Shown one piece after another: positions 21,842-33,460 of a stretch of DNA of 64,000 nucleotides (the stretch's first letter is position 1; each line of letters begins with the position of its first letter). A program made the translations under genes and the position numbers. The DNA lies in the NCBI GenBank assembly GCA_963693285.1, contig OY848921.1:7019229-7083228 (forward strand), in the 5' to 3' direction. The notes below the pieces were generated by a model. The model was not told the origin of the DNA. It did not search any database and saw nothing but the letters and a program-made list of their open reading frames with translations. Source of the DNA: Xestospongia muta. Lineage: Eukaryota > Porifera > Demospongiae > Haplosclerida > Petrosiidae.

Positions 21842-23345
21842 TCATAACATACTTGTATAGTTGATAGTAACAGAGTCTTGTCCTTCTATAGCTCCAACAA
21901 GATTGATTTTGTGGCAAAGAGATAATGGAGTACCTGATCTGACCCATTTTATACAAAAATAACAAGATTGTACACATTGCATGTTTGGCATAGACTGCAT
22001 ACTGTCCAATTGTTCTTTATGAATCTATATGTGATGCATGCATAACTCTTATTAGAGAGTTTTTACATATTTACTTTTAATGGAGACAAACATTCAAATT
22101 GCCATCCGTTTATTATATTTGAAGGATCAGGAAGATCAATACCAATGAAGTCAATCACTCCTTCAAATTGAACTACAGTGGCTTCCTGACTTTCAAGTAT
22201 CCAGCCAGACTCGTCGTATATTTTCCTTACAAACTATAACAAGACATTATATTAATTTGGTACATTAAATATAGGGGCACTCACATCTAAGTAATCAGGT
22301 TGTCGTTTTGTTGTCACTATTACTATGTTTGCATTATCAGTGTTAGGAATGTCTCGATGAAAAACACAGCATGCATACAGACATGAAACTTGACATTGTA
22401 CCATTTTAAAAACTGGCATCAAAAAGCTAAAACTTGCCAGCTCTGCTGTGACATACTCCTCAAATACAAACTCAGCATCTATTTCGCTTTCTTCTGAGAA
22501 TTCAATTGTAGATCCACTTGAATGACTGACAAGAAATTTTACTTGTTTCTTGTCTTGGTCTCCACGAAGAATAGCGTTATGCTTGCTGGAGATTTGGATC
22601 TCTCTTTCAAAAGGGTGCTCTGATGTTATGTGAAGAATAGGACCAATTGGACGATACTTGTTAGGATATTTGATGTCACCGGCAAGTATGGCCTTTATAT
22701 TTAATGTGGTATCAACATGAATTGGTCTATTGTGATATGGTATATCCAGGCGTTCTCCACTACTCAATCGAATGTGTTCACCTTTTCCTTCGATTATATG
22801 GAGCCTTTCTTCAAAACTAACAACCATTTCTGAGCCTGTATAATAAATATTTAAATAACTACTTTGTCACTATCAAAACTATAAAAATATATTATAATTC
22901 ATTGGTTTATTTCAACCTAATTACTAATTTTGTGATATCTTTGCTATGATATCACTAGTGTAAACATTAGCATGAAGCTTAAATGAATCAGATAAGCAAA
23001 TATTTTACATATATTATAACTAATGGCTGTAATTCAAGAAAATTACAAGAAAACACACTTATTAGGGAGGTTGGGACAAATTATACTCTTTCAAGTATAG
23101 TACTCCATGATACAACTAGTACAGAATGTATAAACAACAATCTATGGATCATAAAACAACAATCTATGCATCATAAAACTACAAGTACAAGCTTTAGACT
23201 CACTCTGCAGTAGTCGTGGTCTTCCATCATCATAAGGCCCTTCAACAGATGCTGAATCTGTGTCATGTAATGTATAATATATAGAAAGATATAATTAAAT
23301 GTGACACTGTTGGATATAGGTAGGTTACTTACCTACTGAACTCAT
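21842..23345 (-). CDS. ZU5-UPA protein B, five exons, no Death domain
   Basis: Duplicate of gene A with the same structure: exons 23345-23333, 23257-23204, 22835-22285, 22233-22075 and 22024-21842, every exon equal in length to its partner in gene A (13, 54, 551, 159 and 183 bases) and all frames open, about 319 residues. It starts MSSV and has the ZU5-like third exon and UPA-like exons 4-5. Substitutions relative to A are scattered and no stop has arisen, which argues that both copies are still constrained or very recent. There is no Death domain before the stop at 21844-21842. Role unknown; by family, a cytoplasmic scaffold or adaptor. Confidence 0.7.
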
Positions 23346-23737
23346 TTCTTTCTAAGATAAAAAGGTTTACATCCAATTGTTGAAATTATGTGCTTTGCTA
23401 GGCCATAAATTAAAAGTTTTCTTTATTCATTGTGCCACACTGATGCAATGCCTATTGGGTAAACAGGAAACAGGAAATAGTCGATGAATACTGATTATAT
23501 CGTTTATAGATTTGTAGACGAACAGAATCTAAAAATGGATGGGAAATACTGGACATGCAGGAATATAATTATGCGTATATATACATACATACATACATAC
23601 ATATATATAAATATATATATATACCATATTGCATGCAGTTTACATAGTAAAGGAGGATATAAATGTATCTATATAATATTAATACGTGCATATAATTACT
23701 TAGTTCTAAATAATGCGCATCAGAGCTAAGATAGCTT

Positions 23738-24118
23738 ATGAAGTCAGGGCTCTCATTCTTATGTGTGGCTATGTTATGGGGTTGTACTAACCCTTTCTTG
23801 AAGAGAGGAAGTACAGGAGTGAACTCCATACAAGCAAGCAATAAATTTGTCCGTGTTGTGTACCAACTCAAGTGGTTAGCTCTCAATTTCCAGTTCACTG
23901 TTCCTTTTCTTATCAATCAAGCAGGTTCAGTTTTATACTTTATTACTGTGGCTCAATCAGACATCTCATTGGCTGTTCCCATAATTAATTCATTAACATT
24001 AGCAATTACAGCCATCGTAGGGATGCTACTTGGTGAGAAGATTCAATCAACTAAAAGTTATTTTGGCATGTTTTGTATTATCATTGGTGTTTGTATAGCA
24101 TTATTATCAAAGTCATAA
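23738..24118 (+). CDS. TMEM234: TMEM234-like small membrane protein
   Basis: A 126-residue protein in a single exon. It matches the TMEM234 family over its full length: WG.TNPFLKR near the start, then a hydrophobic F.VPFLINQAGS..YF segment, then DISLAVPI.NSL, GEKI and a hydrophobic C-terminus. Four membrane segments are likely, at about 1-17, 46-66, 73-93 and 101-122. The family resembles one half of a drug/metabolite (EamA/SMR-like) transporter; its transport substrate is not known to me. The start is the first ATG and aligns with the family. It sits between the minus-strand ZU5-UPA genes B and C, outside the duplicated unit. Confidence 0.9.
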   Translation: MKSGLSFLCVAMLWGCTNPFLKRGSTGVNSIQASNKFVRVVYQLKWLALNFQFTVPFLINQAGSVLYFITVAQSDISLAVPIINSLTLAITAIVGMLLGEKIQSTKSYFGMFCIIIGVCIALLSKS

Positions 24119-24363
24119 TGTCATACCATGTAACTGTCACTTTAACTATCATTTCTTACTATTATTAAGTGATAGATTGATTTATAATTTCCTGTAAGCT
24201 AGTGTTTACCAATCGTGAATCTGTTTTGAGACACAAATATTTATAAAATGCTGGTATGTTTATATTTACTACATAATCATAAACATGACTGGGATAATAT
24301 AATAATATACACATACATAATATTGTAATAATCGTTAATCGATAATCTTTTGCTACATAAATT

Positions 24364-24785
24364 TTATTTTTGATGCCCAAATTCTTCACGCAGTTCTTGA
24401 GCAAGTCTGTTTTCATCAACTGAAGGACTTTCCAGTGCATCAATAATTGTCAGCCATGTATAAGGCTTTGATAGGCTTTTCTTCCATTTATCAAAAATTT
24501 CTATGTAACGTTCCTGTGAGGTAGTTTGTCTCTCTTCAACTGATCTGATAAATGCAAGGTCAATATTGAGAGCTATACCAACCAGTTTCCACTTGTTGGG
24601 TATTTTAGAAGCCACTTTATTTAATAGATCTGATAAGACTGGCTCAGGTGGTACTGTATACTTCACTTCTGTTAGTAGAAATATAATATAGATAGAGTAA
24701 CAGTCACATAACTATTACTGCATATATATGTGCTATTACATTACGTGGATACCTATAATAGTAACCAATATTACATGTATATGTA

Positions 24786-24874
<89 letters not shown>

Positions 24875-27224
24875 TTATTAATAGTAACATGTACCTATTA
24901 ATAGTATTCAATATTACATAATCATATTACATAATCATGTATCTATAAATAGTAAAGTACATGTATCTATTTATAGTAACAAACACATGTAAATGCTACC
25001 ATTCGCTAGAGAAGGTTCAAGATAGAGCTATATGAACATAATGTGTACATTGATGTAATAAGAAGCTAGTATACTATAAATAGATATTATTAATACACAA
25101 ATATTGTGTGTATACATGTGTATAATAAGCAGCCCATGGGCTCATAATAGAGTATAAAATTGTTTGTATCAAATATATATAATGTCATGGTTTATCTTAC
25201 TTGTGTAAGTAATGACAAAAAAATCTTGATTTGTTTAGCACCAATTAACTTTACATCATGATAAAAAGAGTTACATTCACCTGGTCCAATCCATATAACA
25301 TTAAAATGACATGATTGTATGCATTCCATAGATGGAACAGACTTCATACTATCTAAGTGACATTTTTCAATCTATATAAATGAAAATAAAGATACAAGAT
25401 ATGCCAATAGTAGACAGTACAGTTGGTCAGGTTTGCTGGACAATGTGCCACACCCACTGCTCAAACTTTGTTTTTCACAAGTGAGTTGGCTCTACTTTAG
25501 GTATAGAATAAGTCAAGAAATTGAGTTTTCTTAGTGTGATCTCTCAGGAAGTTTCTAAAACTCAAATGGTCATGTCTCAGAATAAATAATTAGATGCAAA
25601 AAATTGATGTGCTGTGCACACCATTTTATAAGCCACCATCAACTATTACTTAACCCATATCAACTATTAATTAACCCATATCAGCTATCACTAGACTTTA
25701 GCCTATTAGTGTTTAACTTAACTATTCTAACTATAAACACTTACTGTTAATGGAGATGTCCTTATGAACTGCCATCCATTAATCAACATTGCTTGATCAG
25801 GAATATCAATGTCTATAGTATCTCCTTCAAATTGTATAACACTTGGATTTGGAAACTCAACATGCCAGCCTTTATCCATGTAGATTTTCCTCATAAACTG
25901 AAATTAATATATTGAACTATTGTATATATTAACATTGCATTAAACAGCACTTACATTTAAATAATCATCTTGTCGTTTTGTTATTGCAAATGCAACTTCT
26001 ATAGTATTGTTATTAACTTCTTTATAAAAGACATAATACCCGTACAGACATTGACACAGTCGACGTTGAAATAACAATGGACTACATATTAGTTTGAAAA
26101 CTGGCATTATAAAGCAAAAGGTTGACATTGATAATGTTGCGTATTCATCATACATAAAATCTGATCCTACTTCACTCTCTGCTAGGAATTCATAAGGGAT
26201 ACTATCTGAATAGCTGATTAAAAATTTTATTCGACTCTTTTCTTGATCTACACGAATAATAGCATTATGTTTAATTGAAATATGGATATCTTCTTGAAAA
26301 GGTTCATTTGTTGTAACATAAAGAATTGGTCCAATTGGCTGGTAGTAGCCTTCTGGAAAAATAATCTCACCAGCAAGAATAACTTTTAATATCAACACGG
26401 TGACAATATTGGTTGGTTTATAGCGATATGGTATATCAATACGGATTCCACTAAAATTACATTGCTCTCCTTTTCCTTCTTGTATCGAAATTTTTTTTTC
26501 ACTAACAACTACAACTTTAGAACCTGTAATAAATGATAGAATTTCATTCATAATGGTGACATTATATACCGTTAGTACTGTAGAATAAGAAATATGATAA
26601 CAAATATAACTTCCTTAGTCACACTGTAAAATGATGGTTGATTTAACCACCATTTGGTTATACAGGTTGCAATTGCAAAGTTATTTTTGTTGAAAAAGTA
26701 ATCATAATACTGCTTTGTTTTCATCACTATTGTTCTTCTGTTTATGTAGCGAAATACAATCAATCTCACATCTCACATCAGTAATCAAAATAGCATTATG
26801 TTTACATTTTGCATATTCAACCTATATAACTATGCAATTCAACCAGTCAATTTTTATAGTGCATAATTTTCAATTATTTATACTCTATCTATTTGTATAA
26901 AGTACGCTATCATAATATATAGTTTAACATCTGTATATTCTTTCATATCTATTATTACTTTGAATTCCATAGTAAGTTAGTTAGTAAATATAGTAATACT
27001 TTTAGTCATTGAAATTTACTATATGAGCAGAACATAGTGTACGTAAGAAGCTTTAAGTACAGTCTTATGAACTTGCATCATTAAACTTAGGTATATTAAT
27101 TTTCAATATTTTGTGCACATATTGTCTCTATATAATATCATTGGTGGTAACTTACTCTGAGGAAGTAATGGTTCTGACTCTTGTCTTTTGAAAACATTTG
27201 GTTCTGATTCTTCTAAATGAGGAA
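24364..27224 (-). CDS. ZU5-UPA-Death domain protein C (first exon not found)
   Basis: Proposed exons: 27224-27156, 26523-25955, 25897-25745, 25371-25201 and 24660-24364, phases consistent; the first coding exon was not found. The 26523-25955 exon carries the ZU5-like domain (IRIDIPY, IGPILYV, PF.EDIHIS.KHN); the next two carry the UPA-like part (GDTIDIDIPD, INGWQF, LDSMKS). The last exon is a clear Death domain of about 90 residues (LLNKVASKIPNKWKLVGIAL, then FDKWKKS, TW..IIDALESPSVDE, LAQELREEF). ZU5-UPA-Death order is that of UNC5 and PIDD; here there are no membrane or receptor repeats, so an intracellular adaptor is more likely. It is the complete-looking relative of genes A and B, and more diverged from them than they are from each other. 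The last acceptor (before 24660) was chosen to keep frame. Confidence 0.75.
24789..24871. repeat. (AC)n(AT)n microsatellite
   Basis: About 20 AC units directly followed by about 20 AT units, inside the last intron of ZU5-UPA-Death gene C. Any open frame across it is an artefact. Confidence 0.95.
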
Positions 27225-28495
27225 CTTTAGATAATTTTCATCTCACTTTGAACACCTTTTATATTAATAATACATGTTATTACTTGGAATAAGTACATAT
27301 AATATGCAATGGAAGTAACTTCTATTAATATATTGAATAGTGCCAGGGAAATTTTGGCTAGCATCTAACCACAATTATTCTATTCATTTCTTTACAAACT
27401 GAATGTTGTATTTAGCTAAGCAAATACCATATATAATTTAGTATGAAAGGGATATACCCTAGCTATCTTGGGTGGTAAAAGTGGCACCTTTCTACAACCA
27501 AGCAGAGTTTGAAAATTTTGGATAAAGTTTAATATTGTTATTAAGTCAAGATTTTCTCTAATGATTTCTAAAAGTAGGTTTTAAATTCGTCAACATACCT
27601 TACCTAGAAGAGAAACTGAAACCTAACCAACAATAAACTAACTACCAAAAATGTTGTCTATATATAGTGCTTGATCATTATATTACTCATAACAATTCCC
27701 ATCACACTGACTTAATTCAAATTATAATTATGTAATGAATTTTAATATAGTATTCATAATTACGTGTACTTCCAACACATAACCACAATTAATAGAATTA
27801 TATGTTGTAATATGTTCAATATCAACCAAATTAAGGTTCATTGTCATGAACCAAGTCACATAGCAACATATCAGGTGACTACTACTTTTAGAAAGTGCAT
27901 TACTATGTTCAGGATTTTGGATGGTTATGGTCTATTACTATGCAATAAGATCCATTGGATGACATAATTTAGGATAAGTTATATATAGAATCTGTCCAAA
28001 TGATTGAGCTGTCACAATGTTACTAAAAATCTCCTCCATTTGAAAGACTTACTTTCTTCCTGGAGTAACGTACTCATGGTTTTCTCTGATGTATAATTGT
28101 CTTAATGAACTTGTATTTGAAGATCATAAGTTAAGACTTAAAAGGATTCCGTCTTTGAAGGAGAAACCCTTTGAAGAACGACCGTTACGTAAGGTATAAG
28201 TAAAAGCCTTGATACAAGTTCGCCACTCCCATATACATTAAGGAGTATAATTATGCATAAACTATTCCAAATATGTACAAAAATAAATATTATAGGCTAA
28301 ATACTGTTTATTAGAGGCATTGTGGGCCGGGCAAGTCTCAGCTTCCATGACACTCAGTCACCATGTTGCATCTGGTATATATATATATCTATTATAAAAT
28401 ACTGGAATTCAAAGTTCAGCATGCATACAGTAATGAATAATATGAATGCAATTACACAGAACTAAAAGGTAGATATATCTAATGTGAGATATATT
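27225..28495. other. Upstream region of gene C; ancestral copy of a spacer duplicated at 33230-34510
   Basis: No gene found. It contains phrases such as ccttacctagaagagaaactgaa (27599) and cagttgtctatatatagtgcttgat-like text (27655-27675) that recur at about 33880-33960. A possible non-coding exon border (ttctag/gtaagg on the minus strand at about 27604) is kept in both copies, but I cannot prove an exon. Confidence 0.5.
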
Positions 28496-29400
28496 AGGGC
28501 CGTAGCACCCACTCCGGCCGGTCCGGCCATGGCCGGACCGGTTTTAGCCCATCGCCAGGCCACACCCCTCATCGCCAGGCCACACCTCTCAGGGGTGTGT
28601 GGCTGTGCTATAATGGCTGAACGGCAGCTGTCTGACTTTGGGCCCGACAACAGTGCAAACCAACCCCTTCAATTTGATTTTCCAAAACGTGAGTTTGGGA
28701 AAACTAAAATCGTTAAGAGAGCATTTCAGGCTCAGTGGTTTGGGAAGTGGCGTTGGCTGCATTATGACTGTTCCCGGGATCTAGCCTTCTGCCACACATG
28801 TGTTACTGCTTTTAAGACGAGCAAACTGAAACTTTCAAGTGGTAATGTAAAGGATTCAGCGTGTCTCTTTCACCAGCCCAGCGTGTCTCAATATCTGAGG
28901 TATGTACTGTGCTCAAGCTAATTATGGTGATTCCAGCTACCAATGCAGTATGTGAACGCAGTGCTTCAGTACTACGGAGGGTGAAGACTTACCTTCGTGC
29001 AACAATGTCACAGTTATGTCTCAACAATCTGTTGATCCTTCATGCACACAAAGACAGAACTGATGATCTGGTCATTCCGTCATGTTTAAAGGAATTCATC
29101 AGGGATAATGAACACAAGTTAAACATTTTTGGAGAGTTTACATAAGACAATCTGCCTATTGCCTATCTGTTTGTCACGTTCCATGTGAAGTCTTAGTTTG
29201 TACTAATTTTGGTGTACAATTTAGCAATTATTAAACATGCATATTACAGTAACAACCAAATCCACCACAAGAAGTATAATGGTATATATTTGTAATTGTT
29301 AGCTGTATAATGATTAAGCAATGCCCACTGTCACACCCCTGGCCACACCTCCTGACTACGCCCCTTGGCCGGACGGTCTAAAAGTGCTTCCCACGGGCCT
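28496..29400 (+). mobile_element. Internally deleted hAT transposon
   Basis: The ends are GC-rich imperfect inverted repeats: agggccgt...ggtccggcc on the left, and on the right a sequence whose reverse complement is aggcccgt...accgtccggcc. Inside are two frames. The first (about 28613-28860) has a TTF/BED-like zinc-finger region (FGKWRWLHYD, then DLAFCHTC). The second (28861-29145) is a hAT C-terminal dimerisation region (PATNAVCERSASVLRRVKTYLR, MSQ..LN.L..LH.HK). The catalytic middle is missing and the two pieces are in different frames, so it is non-autonomous. No clear 8-base target duplication is seen; the right end abuts the palindrome at 29399-29605. Confidence 0.82.
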
Positions 29401-29605
29401 TGGATACAGGACATTGAGATCAACAGAGCAGATCAGAACATACTAAAACTGATGCTGTCATGTTGTCTGTTTAATTGCGTGATTTAGATATATATATATT
29501 ATTATAATATATATATCTAAATCACGCAATTAAGCAGACAACATGACAGCATCAGTTTTAGTATGTTCTGATCTGCTCTGTTGATCTCAATGTCCTGTAT
29601 CCAAG
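29399..29605. repeat. 207-bp near-perfect palindrome
   Basis: Two arms of roughly 95-100 bases run from cttggatacagg at 29399 to cctgtatccaag ending at 29605, with an AT-rich centre near 29502. I see one mismatch in the arms (gtctgttt against gtctgctt). The left arm begins exactly at the right end of the hAT element. It could form a large cruciform or, if transcribed, a hairpin RNA. It lies about 260 bases upstream of channel gene 6. Confidence 0.93.
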
Positions 29606-29866
29606 ATTAAATTCCTTGAATCTTTCCGTCAAAATCTCAGAGAGTCTGGAGATTACAATTTATTTCATGCACTGAGGCCAGATCAATCGTACAGCGTTTA
29701 CTGCAATGGCCACATGATACGTTCAGTATTGCTTCGGAGAAAACTTCAATTTTTAGTTTACGTTTAAATAGAATACACAAAATGACGGTTGACCGTGCCA
29801 AAATTTCTACACCAACTCCAGTCTCGCCCCAAACCTATTGTATGGGCGAGACTACCCAACAGAGCC

Positions 29867-31414
29867 ATGGAGGTCCCTTTTTCTAGCCTTGAGCATGAGC
29901 CGAGAAAAGAAGAGAGTAGAATAAAACGTACAATCAAGAATAGACTACGAGTTGGTCAACATCACTTCAATAAATGGCTAAATCAGACCACTGTTCATGG
30001 CATTGTACACGTCTTCAAAGGAAAGTCGCGTTTTAGACGTATTCTGTGGTTCTTCGTTTTCACTATTGCTGCTATCGGATGTTTTTCTATTCTTGGTTAT
30101 TATATCTATTATTGGGCAACTGATCCTACTGCTACCACTATCAGTATTGAACCAAATACCAATGGTCAGTCATTCCCAGCAGTAACAATTTGTAATCTCA
30201 ATGCAGTTAGGACAACATACCATGATGACCAAAGTGTTGTTGAGATACTAAACATGTTAGCAAAACCAAATAATCGTTTCCTTACAAATGGCTTCTTTTC
30301 TATGCTAAACCTAACCTGTGATGAGCTGTTGAATAGAATAAATGACACAGATACTAACATTAACATAACAGATGCATTTATTGATGGTAGTCAGAATAGG
30401 GAGGATTTCATTCTTTATTGTGGGTTCAGTGGAGGAGACAGTGATAGTGATGGAATTGTTCGATGTGAAGATGACTTTATACCGGTATTAACACCTTCAG
30501 GTATATGTTATACATTTAATAGTGCCTTCAATGAACAATCAGATCGTTATGTCAAACGTGCTGGCCCAAATTATGGTTTAAAATTGATTGTCAACGTGAG
30601 TCAGTCAGAATATTCTTTATTATCATCTGCTGATGTTGGAGTCAAGGTAGCTGTCCATCCACGTGAACATCTACCAGTTTTAGAAAAAGGTGTATCAACA
30701 CCACCAGGAAGAAATGGCTTTATAGCAATTAGTAAAGTTCAGGTGTCTGATGAAACAACTGAAAATAAATGTATCAAAGACAATAGTCAGCTTTCTTTTC
30801 TGCCAGACTATACATACTCAATTTCAGCATGTCAAACAAATGCTTTTTTAGAACATATAGCACAAGACAGTGTATGTGGCTGTGTCTACATTAATAGACC
30901 ATCTACTATAAACACACCAAGCTGTAATGTTACTGATACTTGCTGTCTATTGAAAGAATATCACAAGTTTACCCCTTCAGAGCAACAGTGTCCTCCTCCA
31001 TGTGATTATACAGTTTATAATATTAAACCAAGTTACTCTCAATTCCCTTCAAATGAACTAGCCAACTATTTAGCTCAACTTTATGATACCAGTGCAGATG
31101 ATATACAAAGTAATATGCTTTCAATAAATGTGTATTTTGAGGAGATGGAAACTACTACAATGAATACTGGATATGCTTATACATTTGCTAATCTATTAGC
31201 TGATATGGGAGGTCTTATGGGACTGTTTATTGGAGCCAGTGTCATCTCTCTATTAGAAGTTGGAATGCTTGTATTTGACTTTTTGAAATCATTGGTCTAC
31301 ACTCGTTCTGTGAAGAAGGTAGTCAAAGATATGGAGAGTCGCATTAACCTCCCAGAAGTTGAGCCCTCAGAACCTATTGAAGACAAAGAAAGTATTCAAT
31401 CCTATACAATTTGA
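29867..31414 (+). CDS. DEG/ENaC channel gene 6 (complete, intronless)
   Basis: A 515-residue channel subunit. N-terminal basic stretch; canonical gating motif TTVHG with His-Gly at 44-45; TM1 at about 59-80; SFPAVTICNLN after TM1; extracellular domain with CYTFN, PPGRNGFI, EHIAQDSVCGC, TCCLL and CPPPC; GGLMGLFIGAS with the GAS filter; TM2; acidic tail. The start is the first true ATG; the open frame extends 26 codons further upstream without an ATG. Closest relative is gene 7. It keeps the HG motif that genes 2-5 have lost or changed. Confidence 0.94.
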   Translation: MEVPFSSLEHEPRKEESRIKRTIKNRLRVGQHHFNKWLNQTTVHGIVHVFKGKSRFRRILWFFVFTIAAIGCFSILGYYIYYWATDPTATTISIEPNTNGQSFPAVTICNLNAVRTTYHDDQSVVEILNMLAKPNNRFLTNGFFSMLNLTCDELLNRINDTDTNINITDAFIDGSQNREDFILYCGFSGGDSDSDGIVRCEDDFIPVLTPSGICYTFNSAFNEQSDRYVKRAGPNYGLKLIVNVSQSEYSLLSSADVGVKVAVHPREHLPVLEKGVSTPPGRNGFIAISKVQVSDETTENKCIKDNSQLSFLPDYTYSISACQTNAFLEHIAQDSVCGCVYINRPSTINTPSCNVTDTCCLLKEYHKFTPSEQQCPPPCDYTVYNIKPSYSQFPSNELANYLAQLYDTSADDIQSNMLSINVYFEEMETTTMNTGYAYTFANLLADMGGLMGLFIGASVISLLEVGMLVFDFLKSLVYTRSVKKVVKDMESRINLPEVEPSEPIEDKESIQSYTI

Positions 31415-32929
31415 ACACTAACTTTTTGAGTATTGACCTTAAATTACATCCATAAGAATTATCAATAATTTTGTTAATTTCATCTAAGTACATCGACCTT
31501 AATTTATTATTATCTTATTGCATCTTTTTCAGCAATTAATTCATGCATACTCTAATTAAATGTTTAATCGTATCTGACACATACATAATTGAAGCAATAT
31601 ATAGTTATAGAATTTGCTTGTATTTGATGTAAAAAGTAAACATACAGTTTTCATTACTAATGTTTAACACTTAAAATACCATTTGTCATTTCAACCATTG
31701 TCTTTGATACTATAATCTCATCATATGATGTAAGCCCAATATAGAGTTACCATGAACTCAAAACTGGTCTAACTCAATATGTATATAGTCAACTAGAAGC
31801 CAAAAAGTACTCTTTGTAGTTATGTCCAATAATTTAAAGTATGAACGAGAGGTAGATACTATTCCAACTTAACAACTGGATTGGTTTCAGTTGAAATAGT
31901 ATATGCTTATAGCTTTAATAGAAGCCACGATTCCATTACTATAGCAAAGTGGGTGTAAAAGCAATGTGGTTTTAGATACAACTAGTTGACTTTATACATA
32001 TTAAGTTCACTAGTTTTGACCTTATAGCAGCTTAGAATGGGTTTACATCATATTGATGAAACTGTGGTAATGAAGACCTCAGTTAAAATGACAAAATGCT
32101 ATTTTCACTATACTGTGGAATTGACTGTTCATGTAGCTAATTTTTAGAAATACTATATTCTAAGAATAAACAAGATGTCATCGTACCATATATACAATTC
32201 AATGTGTATGCTGTAGGCATGCATGTATATGAATTGATTAAAATAAACATTTATTTTAACAGTGACCTGGTAAAGTATGCATTCATAACATTGTCTAATC
32301 TATATATATACATTATTAATGATGTAATCTTTAGCTATTTATAGGTGCACTCTTAAAAGTCAGGAAAGCTGACAACAGCCAAATAAAAAAAACAAACAAA
32401 CAGCTATGAAGTCAGTACTTCATGTACACCGAAGAAATGATTTCAATTGCTATACAAGTTGTCATTACTAATTTATCAAAAAATACCATTTCATCATTTC
32501 AACCATTGTCTTTGTTACTGTAATCTCATCATGCGATGCAAGCCCAATATTGAGTTACCACAAAGCCAAAACTGGTTTAACTCAATATGTATAAAGTCAA
32601 CTAGAAACCAAAATGTACTCTTTGTAATTTATGTCCAATAATTGAAACTGAGTGAAAGATAGATACTATTTCAACTTATAAGTAACTGGATTAGTTTCAG
32701 TTGAAATAGTATTTGCTTACAGCTCCAATTGAAGCCATGATTCAATTACTATATCAAAGTAGGTGTAACAACAATTGCAATGTGGTTGTAGATGCAACTA
32801 GTTGGCTTTGTGCATATTAAGTTACATATTAAGTTACACTAGTTTGGCCTTGTAGCAACTTAGAATGGGTTTATATCATATTGATGAAACTGTAGTAATG
32901 AAGACCTCAGTTAAAATGACAAAATGCAG
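31415..32929. other. Intergenic spacer with an internal direct repeat
   Basis: No gene. A stretch of about 430 bases at 31677-32100 is repeated, with about ten percent changes by eye, at 32484-32926 (both start accattt.tcat.atttcaaccattgtc and end aaaatgacaaaatgc). Confidence 0.75.
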
Positions 32930-33460
32930 TGCAGATATTGACGCAGTCTACATTGAAAAAAAAACAAATCAAATAAAATTTTTTTAATCAGCTATTCAGA
33001 TGGCTATAGTATCTCCAATGAATTCCTAGCAGAGAGTACTTTAGAATAAGGAATATGATATCAAATATAACTTCCTTAGTCATAACTTTCAATTATAATA
33101 TACTCTATTTATTGATGGCAAAATAAATATCTGTATATGCTTATATAGAAGTTGGAATGATTGTATTTGACATTTAAAATCATTGGTCTACACTCATTCT
33201 GTGAAGAAAGCTTTTAGTCATTGACATTTACTGTAAGTGCAGAACACATAGTAAGAAGCTTTAAGTACAGTCTTATGAACATGGATCATTAAACTTGGGT
33301 ATTATTATTAATTTTGAATATTGTGTGTACATATTGTCTCTATATAATATCATTGGTGGTAACTTACTCTGAGGAAGTAATGGTTCTGACTCTTGTCTTT
33401 TAAACAATAATGTTTTGGTTCTGATTCTTCTAAGTGAGAAACTTTAGATAATTTTCATCT
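32930..33460. pseudogene. Mosaic relic: ZU5 exon fragment, DEG/ENaC TM2 fragment, ZU5 gene exon-2 relic
   Basis: Three decayed pieces in a row. 32933-33030 resembles the minus-strand ZU5 exon of gene C (cagatattgacgcagtc, tttaatcagctattcaga, aattcctagcagagag) with large losses. 33142-33212 on the plus strand matches the end of TM2 of genes 6/7 (reads like a degraded EVGMLVFD..KSLVYTRSVKK). 33371-33460 matches exon 2 of gene C on the minus strand (agtaatggttctgactcttgtc). This is the broken partner of the region at 26000-27230. Confidence 0.7.

Larger units (their letters stand above)
15821..23454. repeat. Segmental tandem duplication, copy 2
   Basis: Second copy of the unit at 9796-15787, in the same order: spacer repeats, channel pseudogene, channel gene 5, hAT MITE, ZU5-UPA gene B. 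Relative to copy 1 it has a 644-base TTAA-flanked insertion and an extra 1,498 bases of pseudogene, and lacks 330 bases of the channel gene and 178 bases of the MITE. These four differences account for almost the whole size difference. Confidence 0.9.

Noticed and set aside
23580..23630. AT/ACAT-rich stretch upstream of TMEM234 as a promoter element
   Set aside because: It is a simple repeat; nothing ties it to transcription.
29606..29764. Open frame (about 52 codons, ending at the TAA near 29766) just right of the palindrome
   Set aside because: It is open and non-repetitive, but it has no start codon and no similarity I recognise; it might be a remnant exon, which cannot be shown from here.
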